64,000 nt of DNA from VRUE01 sp033856275 (GTDB lineage Bacteria > Actinomycetota > Thermoleophilia > Solirubrobacterales > 70-9). Where the stretch lies: NCBI GenBank assembly GCA_033856275.1, contig JAWVFJ010000051.1, forward strand, positions 1 through 64,000, in the 5' to 3' direction. Below, piece by piece: positions 41,606 through 48,947 of this stretch. Position 1 is the first letter of the stretch; every line of letters begins with the position of its first letter. The notes under the pieces were generated by a model, which did no database searches, was not told the DNA's origin, and saw nothing but the letters and a program-made list of their open reading frames with translations. Position numbers and translations under genes: made by a program.

Positions 41606-42127
41606 ATGAAAAGCAAGTCGATTCGTCTTACGCCCACCTCTTACGCCCTGCTCGCCCTGCTCGATCAGCTTGGCGAGGCGACGCCGTACGAGATCAAGCA
41701 GGCAATGGACAAGTCGATCGAGAACTTTTGGCCTGTCCCTCACACGACCGCCTACGAGGAGCCGGCGCGGTTGGCGGCGGGCGGTTACCTCTCGATGCAT
41801 CAGGAGGAGGGGGGACGGCGGCGCAAAACGTACTCGCTCACCGAGGAGGGCCGCGCGGCGCTGGCTGCCTGGGCGGCGGACCCAACAGCCGCGCCGCCGC
41901 AGGTGCGCGACGAGATCATGCTCAAGGTCTTCGCCGGTGCGGACCCGCGCGTATTTCTCGAGCCCCGCAGGACTTACCACCGCGAGAAGCTGGCGGAGCT
42001 GCAGGGCTATCTGGACGAAGTGCGAGGTGACGAGGCATGGCACCGCTCCGAACTCGCCCTCACAGCCGGTGTCGCCTACCATCGCAAGATGCTCGAGATG
42101 CTCGAAGAGCTGAGCCCGCCCGCCTGA
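41606..42127 (+). CDS. PadR-family transcriptional regulator
   Basis: The 173-residue protein has the PadR winged helix: L-T-P-T-S-Y-A-L-L-A-L-L near 8-19, T-P-Y-E-I-K-Q-A-M near 26-34 and the wing R-R-R-K-T-Y-S-L-T-E-E-G-R near 71-83, then a C-terminal Vir-like dimerisation helix bundle. ATG 41606 is favoured because upstream frame is not conserved. The intergenic GTTCGAAG-N9-CTTCG-N2-CGAAC (41560-41590) holds nested palindromes, a fair candidate operator shared with the divergent flavoprotein gene. Confidence 0.88.
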   Translation: MKSKSIRLTPTSYALLALLDQLGEATPYEIKQAMDKSIENFWPVPHTTAYEEPARLAAGGYLSMHQEEGGRRRKTYSLTEEGRAALAAWAADPTAAPPQVRDEIMLKVFAGADPRVFLEPRRTYHREKLAELQGYLDEVRGDEAWHRSELALTAGVAYHRKMLEMLEELSPPA

Positions 42128-42141
42128 TCGGCTCCGCGCGG

Positions 42142-43875
42142 TTAACCCGGACCGGGCCGCATGGCGAGCAGGACCATGTCGTCCCGTAGGTGCCCACCAC
42201 TGCGCGCGATCGCATCCTGGCGCAGGCACTCGGTCATCTCGGCGAGGTCAAGGTCGGCAAATGAGTGGCTGAGCTCGCCGAGCGCCTCGGGTCCAACGTG
42301 TGTCTCCGGCGGCCCAGCCTCGAACCAGCCATCGGTGGCAAGGACAAGTGTCTCGTCGGGGAGCAGCTCCGTCTCATGGGCCGGCAACGGGGCGTCGGCC
42401 CAAGCGCCGAGCACGGCCCCGCCGCCGAGTTGGACGGATCCCTCGCTGGTGACGTGGATCGCCGGCGGGTGCCCCGCCGCCGCGAGGGAGAGTCTCCAAC
42501 GCCCATCCCCTCGCCGCAGGCGCAGCAGCAGCGCGGTGGCGAAGTCGTTGAGGCTGCGACCCTCGAGCAGCATCGCATTCAGCTGTGCCAGCAGCTCCTG
42601 CGGCTCATCAATCTGGCGAGCCAGACCACGCATCGAGTGGCGCAGCGCCACCGAGACGCCGGCGGCGACGCTGCCCTTGCCGGTCACGTCGCCGATCATG
42701 ATCCAGCAACCGTCCTCGGTCGGGAGGATGTCGTAGAGGTCGCCGCCGATCTCCATCCCTTCGCCGTAGGCGTCGAAGGCGACCGCGATATCGAGGCCGT
42801 CGACGAAGGGCGGCTCGGGCGGCCGCAGGCCACGCTGCAGGTTCTGGGCGATACGGTCGCGCTCTTCGTAGAGACGGGCGTTGTCAAGCGCCATCGCCGC
42901 CCGATCGGCCAGCTCGCTGAGCAGCTGCAGATCGTCGGCGTCGTAGCGTAGGTCGGTGCTGGCGTGCAGGAAGGAGAGGGCACCGAGGGTGGAGCCGCGC
43001 GCGACCAGCGGCGCCACGGCCGCCGACTGGTAGCGAGTCTCTTCGATCAGCCGCTTGTGATCCTCGCTCTGGACGACTTCCTTCATCACGTTCGGCGAGG
43101 TGAGGTCGCGCCAGACCATCGGCCGCCCCGCTCGCAGCACCTGCGCGACGGGGTGGTCGCAGCGGGGGTCGAGTGGCGTGCGCCTGCGGATCTCCTCGAG
43201 AACGGCGCCTGCAGCGGGGTTCGCCGCGCCGACGACGCTGTCACCGATCCAACCGTCGCGGCGAACGAAGTCGAGCACACAGAGCTCGGCCAGCTCCGGA
43301 ATCGCGGTCTCGACGATCGTCCTCGCCGTGCGGTTGAAGTCGAGTGAGGCGTCGAGCCCACCGGTCGCCGCGATGAGGAACTCCTGGGCGCGCCGCCGCC
43401 GCTGCTCCGCCGTGATGTCGCGGGCGATCACCGAGGCGCCGACGATGCCGCGCTCGGGATGCTCGATCGGGGAGATCGTCAGCGAGACGTCGATTCGAAC
43501 GCCGTCCTTGCGGATTCGCTCCGTCTCATATGTCTCGACCGGTTCGCCGCGGCGCACCCGGGCGAGGATCTCCTGCTCCTCGTTCTTGTGATCGGCGGGG
43601 ATCAGGAAGGAGATGTGGGAGCCGATCGCTTCGGACTCGCTGTACCCGTAAAGGCGCTCCGCCGCCGGGTTCCAGGAAGTGACGATGCCGTCGAGGTCCT
43701 TGCTCAGCACCGTGTCCTGAGTGCTTTGCACCACCTGGGCCAGGCGGTAGAGCTCCTCTTCGGCGTTTCCCGCACTCACTGCCTCTGCCCGGGGTGAGTC
43801 CACCCGAACAAAGCTACTCCAGCCTGACCTCGATGTCGCCTCCGCGCTCGACGGGGAATCAGCCGCACTGCACAT
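42142..43875 (-). CDS. PAS-GAF-PP2C (SpoIIE/RsbU-type) serine phosphatase
   Basis: The 577-residue protein has a PAS domain (about 40-155; V-T-S-W-N-P-A-A-E-R-L-Y-G-Y-S), a GAF domain (about 165-340) and a SpoIIE phosphatase domain (about 355-575) with E-I-G-G-D-L-Y-D near 384 and D-V-T-G-K-G near 405 holding metal-binding Asp residues, and late R-D-D-M-V-L-L. Such enzymes dephosphorylate anti-anti-sigma factors in the partner-switching control of SigB/SigF. It could therefore feed the SigF-like promoters seen at 50-63 kb. A GTAT-17-GGGTAT element lies upstream. Confidence 0.9.
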   Translation of the reverse strand: MCSAADSPSSAEATSRSGWSSFVRVDSPRAEAVSAGNAEEELYRLAQVVQSTQDTVLSKDLDGIVTSWNPAAERLYGYSESEAIGSHISFLIPADHKNEEQEILARVRRGEPVETYETERIRKDGVRIDVSLTISPIEHPERGIVGASVIARDITAEQRRRRAQEFLIAATGGLDASLDFNRTARTIVETAIPELAELCVLDFVRRDGWIGDSVVGAANPAAGAVLEEIRRRTPLDPRCDHPVAQVLRAGRPMVWRDLTSPNVMKEVVQSEDHKRLIEETRYQSAAVAPLVARGSTLGALSFLHASTDLRYDADDLQLLSELADRAAMALDNARLYEERDRIAQNLQRGLRPPEPPFVDGLDIAVAFDAYGEGMEIGGDLYDILPTEDGCWIMIGDVTGKGSVAAGVSVALRHSMRGLARQIDEPQELLAQLNAMLLEGRSLNDFATALLLRLRRGDGRWRLSLAAAGHPPAIHVTSEGSVQLGGGAVLGAWADAPLPAHETELLPDETLVLATDGWFEAGPPETHVGPEALGELSHSFADLDLAEMTECLRQDAIARSGGHLRDDMVLLAMRPGPG

Positions 43876-43912
43876 ACCACTAGCGTTCCTATATAGAACT
43901 AACCAAAATTAC

Positions 43913-43939
43913 ATACCCATTCAGTTAGTAGGCTGATAC
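43913..43939 (-). promoter_or_regulatory. Possible SigF/SigB-type promoter of the SpoIIE phosphatase
   Basis: On the complement strand GTAT (43936-43939), a 17-bp spacer and GGGTAT (43913-43918) lie 38 nt before the start codon. GTAT differs by one base from the GTTT consensus. The intergenic stretch 43876-44143 is otherwise AT-rich and without a supported gene. Confidence 0.35.
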
Positions 43940-44143
43940 CTCCGACCTAACACACGGGCCAGCGCGCATGACTTGAAGAGCTGACCGGGTTGCGGGGGAT
44001 TCGATCCAACGCACGCCCGTGCAGAGGTCGCGTGAGGAGCGATTGAGGTTGGCGACTCTGTCGAACCCGAGCCCGCGGAGCTTTTCATCGTCGGAAAAGA
44101 GACACCTAAAGGAAGCCAGGCACTTGTCGAGCTTTCAAATGCG

Positions 44144-44458
44144 ATGGTCGCTTTGCATCGCGAGTACTTCGGCCGTGGCCCGGGCGCGGCGAAGAGCTTC
44201 GTCAACGACGAGATGGTCGTCTGCGTGCTCAGCGACATCTACACCGCCGTGGAGCGCACCTTGATCAGGGCAGGGCAGGCCGAGCACGTTCGGCGCACGC
44301 GTGGCCTTCACCAGGAAGCACTCGAGGATGAGTACAAGGCCAGCGTCGAGCAGATCATGGGCCGTCCGGTCGAGGCGTTCCTAAGCGTCGTTCACGTCGA
44401 TCCCGACCTGGCGATCGAGGTCTTCCTGCTCGGCAAAGATGAAGAACTCCAAAGCTAG
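44144..44458 (+). CDS. DUF2294 domain protein, copy 2
   Basis: The product from ATG 44144 has 104 residues: M-V-A-L-H-R-E-Y-F-G-R-G-P-G, V-V-C-V-L-S-D-I-Y-T-A-V-E and the closing H-V-D-P-D-L-A-I-E-V-F. The family's first helix (L-V-E-L-S-N-A) is encoded in frame just upstream, back to about 44036, but that stretch has no ATG, GTG or TTG. Either the shorter form is used or a rare start (ATT at 44042) is. Its last 78 nt overlap copy 3 on the other strand. Confidence 0.7.
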   Translation: MVALHREYFGRGPGAAKSFVNDEMVVCVLSDIYTAVERTLIRAGQAEHVRRTRGLHQEALEDEYKASVEQIMGRPVEAFLSVVHVDPDLAIEVFLLGKDEELQS

Positions 44459-44791
44459 GTTGGCATCGACGTCGACCTGGCTGAGGAAGACTTTGACGCT
44501 GCGTCCCGTGATCCGCTCGACGACGCCGACGAACTCGTCCTTGACAGCTTCCTGGAACTTCTTGCGTGTCTCTCTGACGTGCTCGCTGGCGCCGGCTCCG
44601 ATCAGGGTGCGCTCGGCGGTGGTGAAGATCTCCTCGAGGATGCAGACCGCGTAGTCGTTCTGCATGTAGCTGCGCGCCTTGGTTGGCCCGCGGCCGTAGA
44701 GGCGGGCGTGTAGCTGCACGATCTCCCGCGATAGCTGGGAGATGAGCGCCCCACGCGCAGCAGGGCTTTCTTGAGGGTCCGAACGATCCAC
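44381..44791 (-). CDS. DUF2294 domain protein, copy 3
   Basis: From GTG 44791 the product has 136 residues with S-R-E-I-V-Q-L-H-A-R-L-Y-G-R-G-P-T-K, C-I-L-E-E-I-F-T-T-A-E-R-T-L, and V-D-V-D-A-N-L-A-L-E-F-F. It is a diverged paralogue of copies 1 and 2. It is convergent with copy 2 and their coding ends overlap by 78 nt, so the two mRNAs are complementary at their 3' ends. Function unknown. No good ribosome-binding site is seen, so the start is uncertain. Confidence 0.7.
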   Translation of the reverse strand: MDRSDPQESPAARGALISQLSREIVQLHARLYGRGPTKARSYMQNDYAVCILEEIFTTAERTLIGAGASEHVRETRKKFQEAVKDEFVGVVERITGRSVKVFLSQVDVDANLALEFFIFAEQEDLDRQVGIDVNDA

Positions 44792-44996
44792 GCGACGGCT
44801 CCTGTAGGCGTTGCTTGAAGCGAGTGGTACGCAAAGCTCTTGCGCCCGCTTACCGCTGCGGAGCCGTTTGCCCTGGCTTCGTATATCTCGCACCCTGCAC
44901 AGTGGCCTACGGACCCCCATACCTGGCTAACGCTCGGCGCCGCCAGGGCACTCGAGCGCGAGAAGCATAGCGGTGGGCAGCGCGATCGGGTGAGGA

Positions 44997-45023
44997 TGTC
45001 GAGAATGGAGGCGCGGCTTCGAC
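44997..45023 (+). promoter_or_regulatory. ECF42-type promoter of module 2
   Basis: TGTCGA (44997-45002), a 17-bp spacer and CGAC (45020-45023) lie 49 nt before the DGPF gene, matching the pattern at 30153 and 46736. The rest of the 44792-45072 gap shows no gene. Confidence 0.8.
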
Positions 45024-45072
45024 ACCCGGGTGAACGCGCCCACAACGGAGCGCAGAGAAAAGGAGAAGCGAG

Positions 45073-45477
45073 ATGAAGTTCATGCTGCTGCAGGACTACG
45101 GCGGAGTCGAAAACGAGGCAGTGGGACCGATGAGCACCTGGACTCCGGAGGAGATCGAGGCGCACATCGCCTACCAGCGCGAGCTCAACGACGAGCTGAC
45201 CGACCGAGGCGAGCTCGTCGACGCGCAGGCTCTCACCGCTCCCGAGCAGGCGAAGTTCGTCGTCCACGACGATGCCAGCGCTCCGGTCGTCACCGACGGG
45301 CCTTTCCCAGAGGGCAAGGAGCTGCTCGCCGGTTACCGGATCGTCGACGTCGATTCGCCCGAGCGGGCGCTCGAGATCGCCGCCAAGGGATCGGCCGCGC
45401 CCGGCCCTGGCGGCGTGGCGATCAGGCAGCGGATCGAGGTCCGCGAGGTAATGGGCACTCCCGGCGCCGAGGACTGA
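45073..45477 (+). CDS. DGPF/YCII-domain protein, partner of ECF42 module 2
   Basis: The 134-residue protein has the YCII/DGPF fold with V-T-D-G-P-F-P-E-G-K-E near 76-86 and E-V-R-E-V-M-G-T-P near the end. An AAGGAG site lies 7 nt before ATG. It is encoded 8 bp upstream of its sigma-factor gene and behind an ECF42-type promoter. Its sequence differs clearly from the module 1 partner, so the two modules are not a recent duplication. Confidence 0.9.
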   Translation: MKFMLLQDYGGVENEAVGPMSTWTPEEIEAHIAYQRELNDELTDRGELVDAQALTAPEQAKFVVHDDASAPVVTDGPFPEGKELLAGYRIVDVDSPERALEIAAKGSAAPGPGGVAIRQRIEVREVMGTPGAED

Positions 45478-45485
45478 GTCCGCAG

Positions 45486-46724
45486 GTGAGGGAATGGGCC
45501 GATAGCGAGGGCCTGCTGCGCGAAGCCGCGCCGCGGGCCCTCGCTGTCGTCGCGCGGCGCTTCGGCGATTTCGCCGCCGCCGAGGACGCGATGCAGGAGG
45601 CGATGTTCGAAGCGAGCTCGCAGTGGCCGGCGCAGGGGGCGCCGGAGAGCCCGGTCGGTTGGCTGATCCACGTCGCCTCGCGGCGGATGAGCGATCGTCT
45701 GCGCAGCGAGTCGGCGCGCCGGCGGCGGGAGGAGCTCGCCGCCGCACAAGAACCGCCGCCCGGCGGCCCTGGAGAGGCCGACGCGATTCCCGACGGCGAC
45801 GATTCGTTGGCGCTGATCTTCATGTGCTGTCATCCGGCGCTGAGCGCCGCCTCGGCGATCGCGCTGACGCTACGTGCGGTCGGCGGTCTGACCACGGCTG
45901 AGATCGCCGCCGCCTTCCTCGTCCCCGAGGCGACGATGGCGCAGCGGATCAGCCGAGCCAAGCAGGCGATCAAGGCATCGGGCGCGCCGTTCGAGATGCC
46001 CGTCGGCGAGGAGCGTGAGGAGCGGTTGCGCTCGGTGCTGCACGTCATCTACCTGATCTTCAACGAGGGATACCTGAGCAGCGCTGGCAACGAGCTCGCC
46101 CGCGCCGAGCTGGCGGGCGAGGCAATCCGACTGACGCGTTCGCTGCATTCGGCCCTTCCCGGCGATCCCGAGGTCGGCGGCTTGCTGGCGTTGATGCTGC
46201 TTACCGAGGCGCGGCGTCCCGCTCGCAGCGGCCCCAACGGCTCCCTGATCCCGCTTGCCAAGCAGGATCGCTCGCTCTGGAGCCGCGAGCTGATCGACGA
46301 GGGGTTGGAAACGATCGGCGCCGCCTGGGCGCGCGGGGCGATCGGCGAGTACCAGCTGCAGGCGGCGATCGCCGCCGCCCACGATCAGGCCTCCAGCCAC
46401 GAGGAGACCGACTGGCGCGAAATCCTCGCCCTATACGGGTTGCTAGAGCGGGTGAGGGGAAACCCGATGGTCAGCCTCAACCGGGCGATCGCGGCGGCGA
46501 TGGTCGACGGGCCGGCAGCCGGCCTGGCCTTGCTCGAGCCGTTGGAGGACTCGCTCGAAGGTCACCACCGCCTGCACGCGGCCCGCGCTCATCTGCTCGA
46601 GCTGGCTGGCGATGGGGATGCCGCGGTGAGCGAATACGCCGCCGCCGCCGAGCGCACCAACAGCCTGCCCGAGCGGCACTACCTGCAGATCAAGGCCGCC
46701 CGGCTCCGGGCGGACCGCCAATAA
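45486..46724 (+). CDS. ECF42-type RNA polymerase sigma factor, module 2
   Basis: From GTG 45486 the protein has 412 residues. Sigma2 reads D-F-A-A-A-E-D-A-M-Q-E-A and P-V-G-W-L-I-H-V-A-S-R-R; sigma4 reads L-T-T-A-E-I-A-A-A-F and M-A-Q-R-I-S-R-A-K. The extension holds I-Y-L-I-F-N-E-G-Y, K-Q-D-R-S-L-W-S and D-W-R-E-I-L-A-L-Y-G. This C-terminal TPR-like domain is required for ECF42 activity in the studied members. The complete sigma2 helix (L-L-R-E-A-A-P-R-A) is present here, unlike in module 1. Confidence 0.92.
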   Translation: MREWADSEGLLREAAPRALAVVARRFGDFAAAEDAMQEAMFEASSQWPAQGAPESPVGWLIHVASRRMSDRLRSESARRRREELAAAQEPPPGGPGEADAIPDGDDSLALIFMCCHPALSAASAIALTLRAVGGLTTAEIAAAFLVPEATMAQRISRAKQAIKASGAPFEMPVGEEREERLRSVLHVIYLIFNEGYLSSAGNELARAELAGEAIRLTRSLHSALPGDPEVGGLLALMLLTEARRPARSGPNGSLIPLAKQDRSLWSRELIDEGLETIGAAWARGAIGEYQLQAAIAAAHDQASSHEETDWREILALYGLLERVRGNPMVSLNRAIAAAMVDGPAAGLALLEPLEDSLEGHHRLHAARAHLLELAGDGDAAVSEYAAAAERTNSLPERHYLQIKAARLRADRQ

Positions 46725-46735
46725 AACCATGAGGG

Positions 46736-46762
46736 TGTCGATCTCGCGACTGCCCGTTCGTC
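46736..46762 (+). promoter_or_regulatory. ECF42-type promoter of the RibD-like gene
   Basis: TGTCGA (46736-46741), a 17-bp spacer and CGTC (46759-46762) lie 40 nt before ATG 46803. The match is as good as those of the two sigma modules, so this reductase is a likely regulon member. Confidence 0.78.
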
Positions 46763-46802
46763 GTAGGGGTAGAGATTCGACCAACAAGCAAAGGAGAGCA
46801 CC

Positions 46803-47381
46803 ATGGGCAAGATCGTCGTAACCGAGTTCGTATCCCTCGACGGAGTGATGGAGGATCCCGGCGGATCCGAGGACTACAAGCACGGCGGCTGGACCTTCGA
46901 GATCGACCGCGGCGAGGAGGGCGACAAGTTCAAGCTCGACGAGCTATTCGAGGCCGAGGCGCAGCTGCTCGGCCGAGTGACTTACGAAGGCTTCGCTGCC
47001 GCCTGGCCGACGAGAGAAGAAGATCCCGGCGGCTTCGCCGAGAAAATGAACTCGATGCCGAAGTACGTCGTCTCCTCGACTCTGCGGGAGGCGAGCTGGA
47101 ACAACTCGACGATCCTCAGCGGTGAGCTCGCCGACGAGGTGGCGAAACTGCATCGCGAGATCGACGGCGTGATTCTCGTCGCCGGCAGCGCCCAGTTGGT
47201 CCAGGGCCTGCTCGAGCGCGACCTGGTCGACGAGCTGCGCCTGATGGTCTTCCCGGTGCTGCTCGGCAAGGGCAAGCGCCTCTTCGGCGACGTCAGCGAG
47301 AAGAAGCCCCTGAGCCTCGTCGACTCCAAAACGGTTGGCGCCGGTGTCTCGATCCTCACCTACGAGCCCGCGGCCGCCTAG
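46803..47381 (+). CDS. Dihydrofolate reductase-like (RibD C-terminal) family protein
   Basis: The 192-residue protein has the RibD_C/DHFR fold: opening V-T-E-F-V-S-L-D-G-V-M-E-D-P-G-G (about 6-21), L-L-G-R-V-T-Y-E-G-F near 55-64, K-Y-V-V-S-S-T-L near 84-91 and G-S-A-Q-L-V-Q-G-L near 127-135. It is an NADPH-binding reductase of unknown substrate; such genes are recurrent targets next to ECF42 modules. AAAGGAG lies 8 nt before ATG. Its stop overlaps a decayed reductase gene on the other strand by 4 nt. Confidence 0.88.
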   Translation: MGKIVVTEFVSLDGVMEDPGGSEDYKHGGWTFEIDRGEEGDKFKLDELFEAEAQLLGRVTYEGFAAAWPTREEDPGGFAEKMNSMPKYVVSSTLREASWNNSTILSGELADEVAKLHREIDGVILVAGSAQLVQGLLERDLVDELRLMVFPVLLGKGKRLFGDVSEKKPLSLVDSKTVGAGVSILTYEPAAA

Positions 47382-47794
47382 AACCGGTCTGCTAGGGCCA
47401 TTCCCGCGGGCTTCCTCGTCGCCGCACCAGAAGGTTGCCGGGTCGCGAGCTGGGTTTCGCTGAGCTTGTCGTAGAGCCTGGCGAAGTTGAGGTTGAAGGA
47501 CTTTGCAGTGGGGCCACCCGTACGTGACTTGACGTACTCGGCGTTGGAGGCGAAGCCCTCCGGCGGCTCGATTCCGACCCGGTTGGTCGCGTCGATCGAG
47601 GTCTTGCCCGCGAACCCCTCGATCCCGTCGAGCGCTTCGGCGACCGCACCGCCGGGGACCGCGATCACGAGAACCTCGGCCTCCGTGACGTCGCCGCCCT
47701 CATGGCCGATCCTCGTCACCTCATGGCCCGCCTGCTCCCAGAGGTTGGCCAACCCGCCACCGACGTTGCCTTTGCCGATCACCGCGATCTTCAT
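47378..47794 (-). pseudogene. Truncated, frameshifted NADPH-F420 reductase-like gene
   Basis: The frame starts well (ATG 47794, AAGGAG 5 nt upstream) with A-V-I-G-K-G-N-V-G-G-G-L near 4-15, a Rossmann motif of the F420-dependent NADP reductase family. After F-N-L-N-F-A-R-L-Y-D-K-L the conserved continuation F-W-C-G-D-E-E-A-R-G appears only in another frame around 47400-47430, so a frameshift lies near 47440. The last third of the usual 200-residue protein is missing, cut at the convergent gene. The 138-residue product is probably non-functional. Confidence 0.65.
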
Positions 47795-47802
47795 CGGTCT
47801 CC

Positions 47803-48720
47803 TTACCCGCCCACCACCGGCGCGATCGGCGTACAGAGCGGATGGACGGGGTGCGCTGGGTCGAGCGCGGTCAGCACGTCGGCGTCGGCAATGTGGTCGT
47901 AGGGCATCGAGAGGTGCTCTCCGGCGTCGAGCGGGCACTGCTGCTGAAGCAGGATGTTCGTCACATTCGGCCCGGAGAGGAAGGCTGAGGTGTAGGGGGT
48001 GACGACCTCGTCGTAGCGGGACTGGATCACCGTGTAGTCGACGCCCGGCTGCGTCTCAACGCCCGAGTTGAGCTCGGTGATGAACGGGGACCCGGCTGCC
48101 TGCTGGGCGCAGGCGGGACAGAGGACGAAGAACGATTCGGCTTGCGGGAAGAAGCTGGCCAGGGTAAAGAGGCCGTTCTCGGTGGTGCCGTGGTTTGAGG
48201 GGGAAAGGCCGACGAGGGCGCCGACCTTGCTCCCGCCACCGAGGTGCTTGAGGTAGTAGCGCGGCATCATGCCGCCCTGCGAGTGGCCGACCAGGTCGGC
48301 CTTTTCGGCGCCTGTTGCGGCGAGTACTTTGTCGATGAACCCACCCAGCTGCGCAGCCGATTCGGCGATGTCGCCGGTTGCGTAGACGCCGACCGCACCG
48401 GACCCCGCGTGGGAGCCGTAGTTGAGCGCGAAGACGCAGTAGCCGTGATTGTGCAGCAACGGCGAGAGCGCCTGCCAGCTGTCGGACATGTCGCCGAAGG
48501 TGCCGTGGACGAGGATCACCGGGCGCGGGTGCGCGGCGCTCGGCTGGCAGGAAAAATCGTTAGCGCCCGGCGGACTGGCAGTCGGGCTCGCATGCGCGTA
48601 GCCCAGCGCGCCGTTGTAGATCACCGGCAGCTGCTGCGCGGCCGCTGCGCCGCCGAGCGACGAAAGGATCAGCGCTGCGACAGTGATGCAGGTTAGAAAT
48701 GTCTTGAAGACGATTCGCAC
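47803..48720 (-). CDS. Secreted lipase (triacylglycerol lipase, EstA/LipA-like)
   Basis: The 305-residue protein has a signal peptide (about 1-28, G-G-A-A-A-A), the oxyanion loop V-I-L-V-H-G-T-F-G near 68-76 and nucleophile elbow V-G-H-S-Q-G-G-M near 143-150. Four Cys residues after the elbow (F-V-L-C-P-A-C and late C-P-L-D, C-T-P-I) suggest disulfides, as in Streptomyces-type lipases. Late D-E-V-V-T-P and D-H-I-A-D fit the acid and His positions. It is extracellular and likely cleaves lipids. It sits in a minus-strand run with the DUF7218 and dehydrogenase genes. Confidence 0.87.
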   Translation of the reverse strand: MRIVFKTFLTCITVAALILSSLGGAAAAQQLPVIYNGALGYAHASPTASPPGANDFSCQPSAAHPRPVILVHGTFGDMSDSWQALSPLLHNHGYCVFALNYGSHAGSGAVGVYATGDIAESAAQLGGFIDKVLAATGAEKADLVGHSQGGMMPRYYLKHLGGGSKVGALVGLSPSNHGTTENGLFTLASFFPQAESFFVLCPACAQQAAGSPFITELNSGVETQPGVDYTVIQSRYDEVVTPYTSAFLSGPNVTNILLQQQCPLDAGEHLSMPYDHIADADVLTALDPAHPVHPLCTPIAPVVGG

Positions 48721-48728
48721 GGGCTCGC

Positions 48729-48935
48729 CTAGCTCGACTTCTTGCCACCCTCGCGGCCGGCGGCACGCTTCTGCGACTTGCTGCCGCCGCTGCCCTTGCC
48801 GCTCTTTTCGCCACCTTTCTTCGACGATTCCGGGGAGTTGGCGATCGAGGCGGCGCGTTGTTTGCTCATTCCCTTTTTGCGCAGACCTTCGTACTGCTTG
48901 TCGTTCTTGACGCTGGAGCCGTGATCTTTGGCCAT
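48729..48935 (-). CDS. Small basic DUF7218-like protein
   Basis: The 68-residue protein reads M-A-K-D-H-G-S-S-V-K-N-D-K-Q-Y-E and then G-M-S-K-Q-R-A-A-S-I-A-N-S, the pattern of the DUF7218 family of small Lys/Gly/Ser-rich proteins in stress-related neighbourhoods. The C-terminal half (K-K-G-G-E-K-S-G-K-G) is low complexity and positively charged, and could bind nucleic acid. It follows the alcohol dehydrogenase gene by 12 bp. Confidence 0.7.
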   Translation of the reverse strand: MAKDHGSSVKNDKQYEGLRKKGMSKQRAASIANSPESSKKGGEKSGKGSGGSKSQKRAAGREGGKKSS

Positions 48936-48947
48936 CGTTGCTTCCTC

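Noticed and set aside
43930..44040. tRNA-like T-arm (GGATTCGATCC) near 44007
   Set aside because: No matching acceptor stem, D-arm or anticodon stem could be built on either strand.
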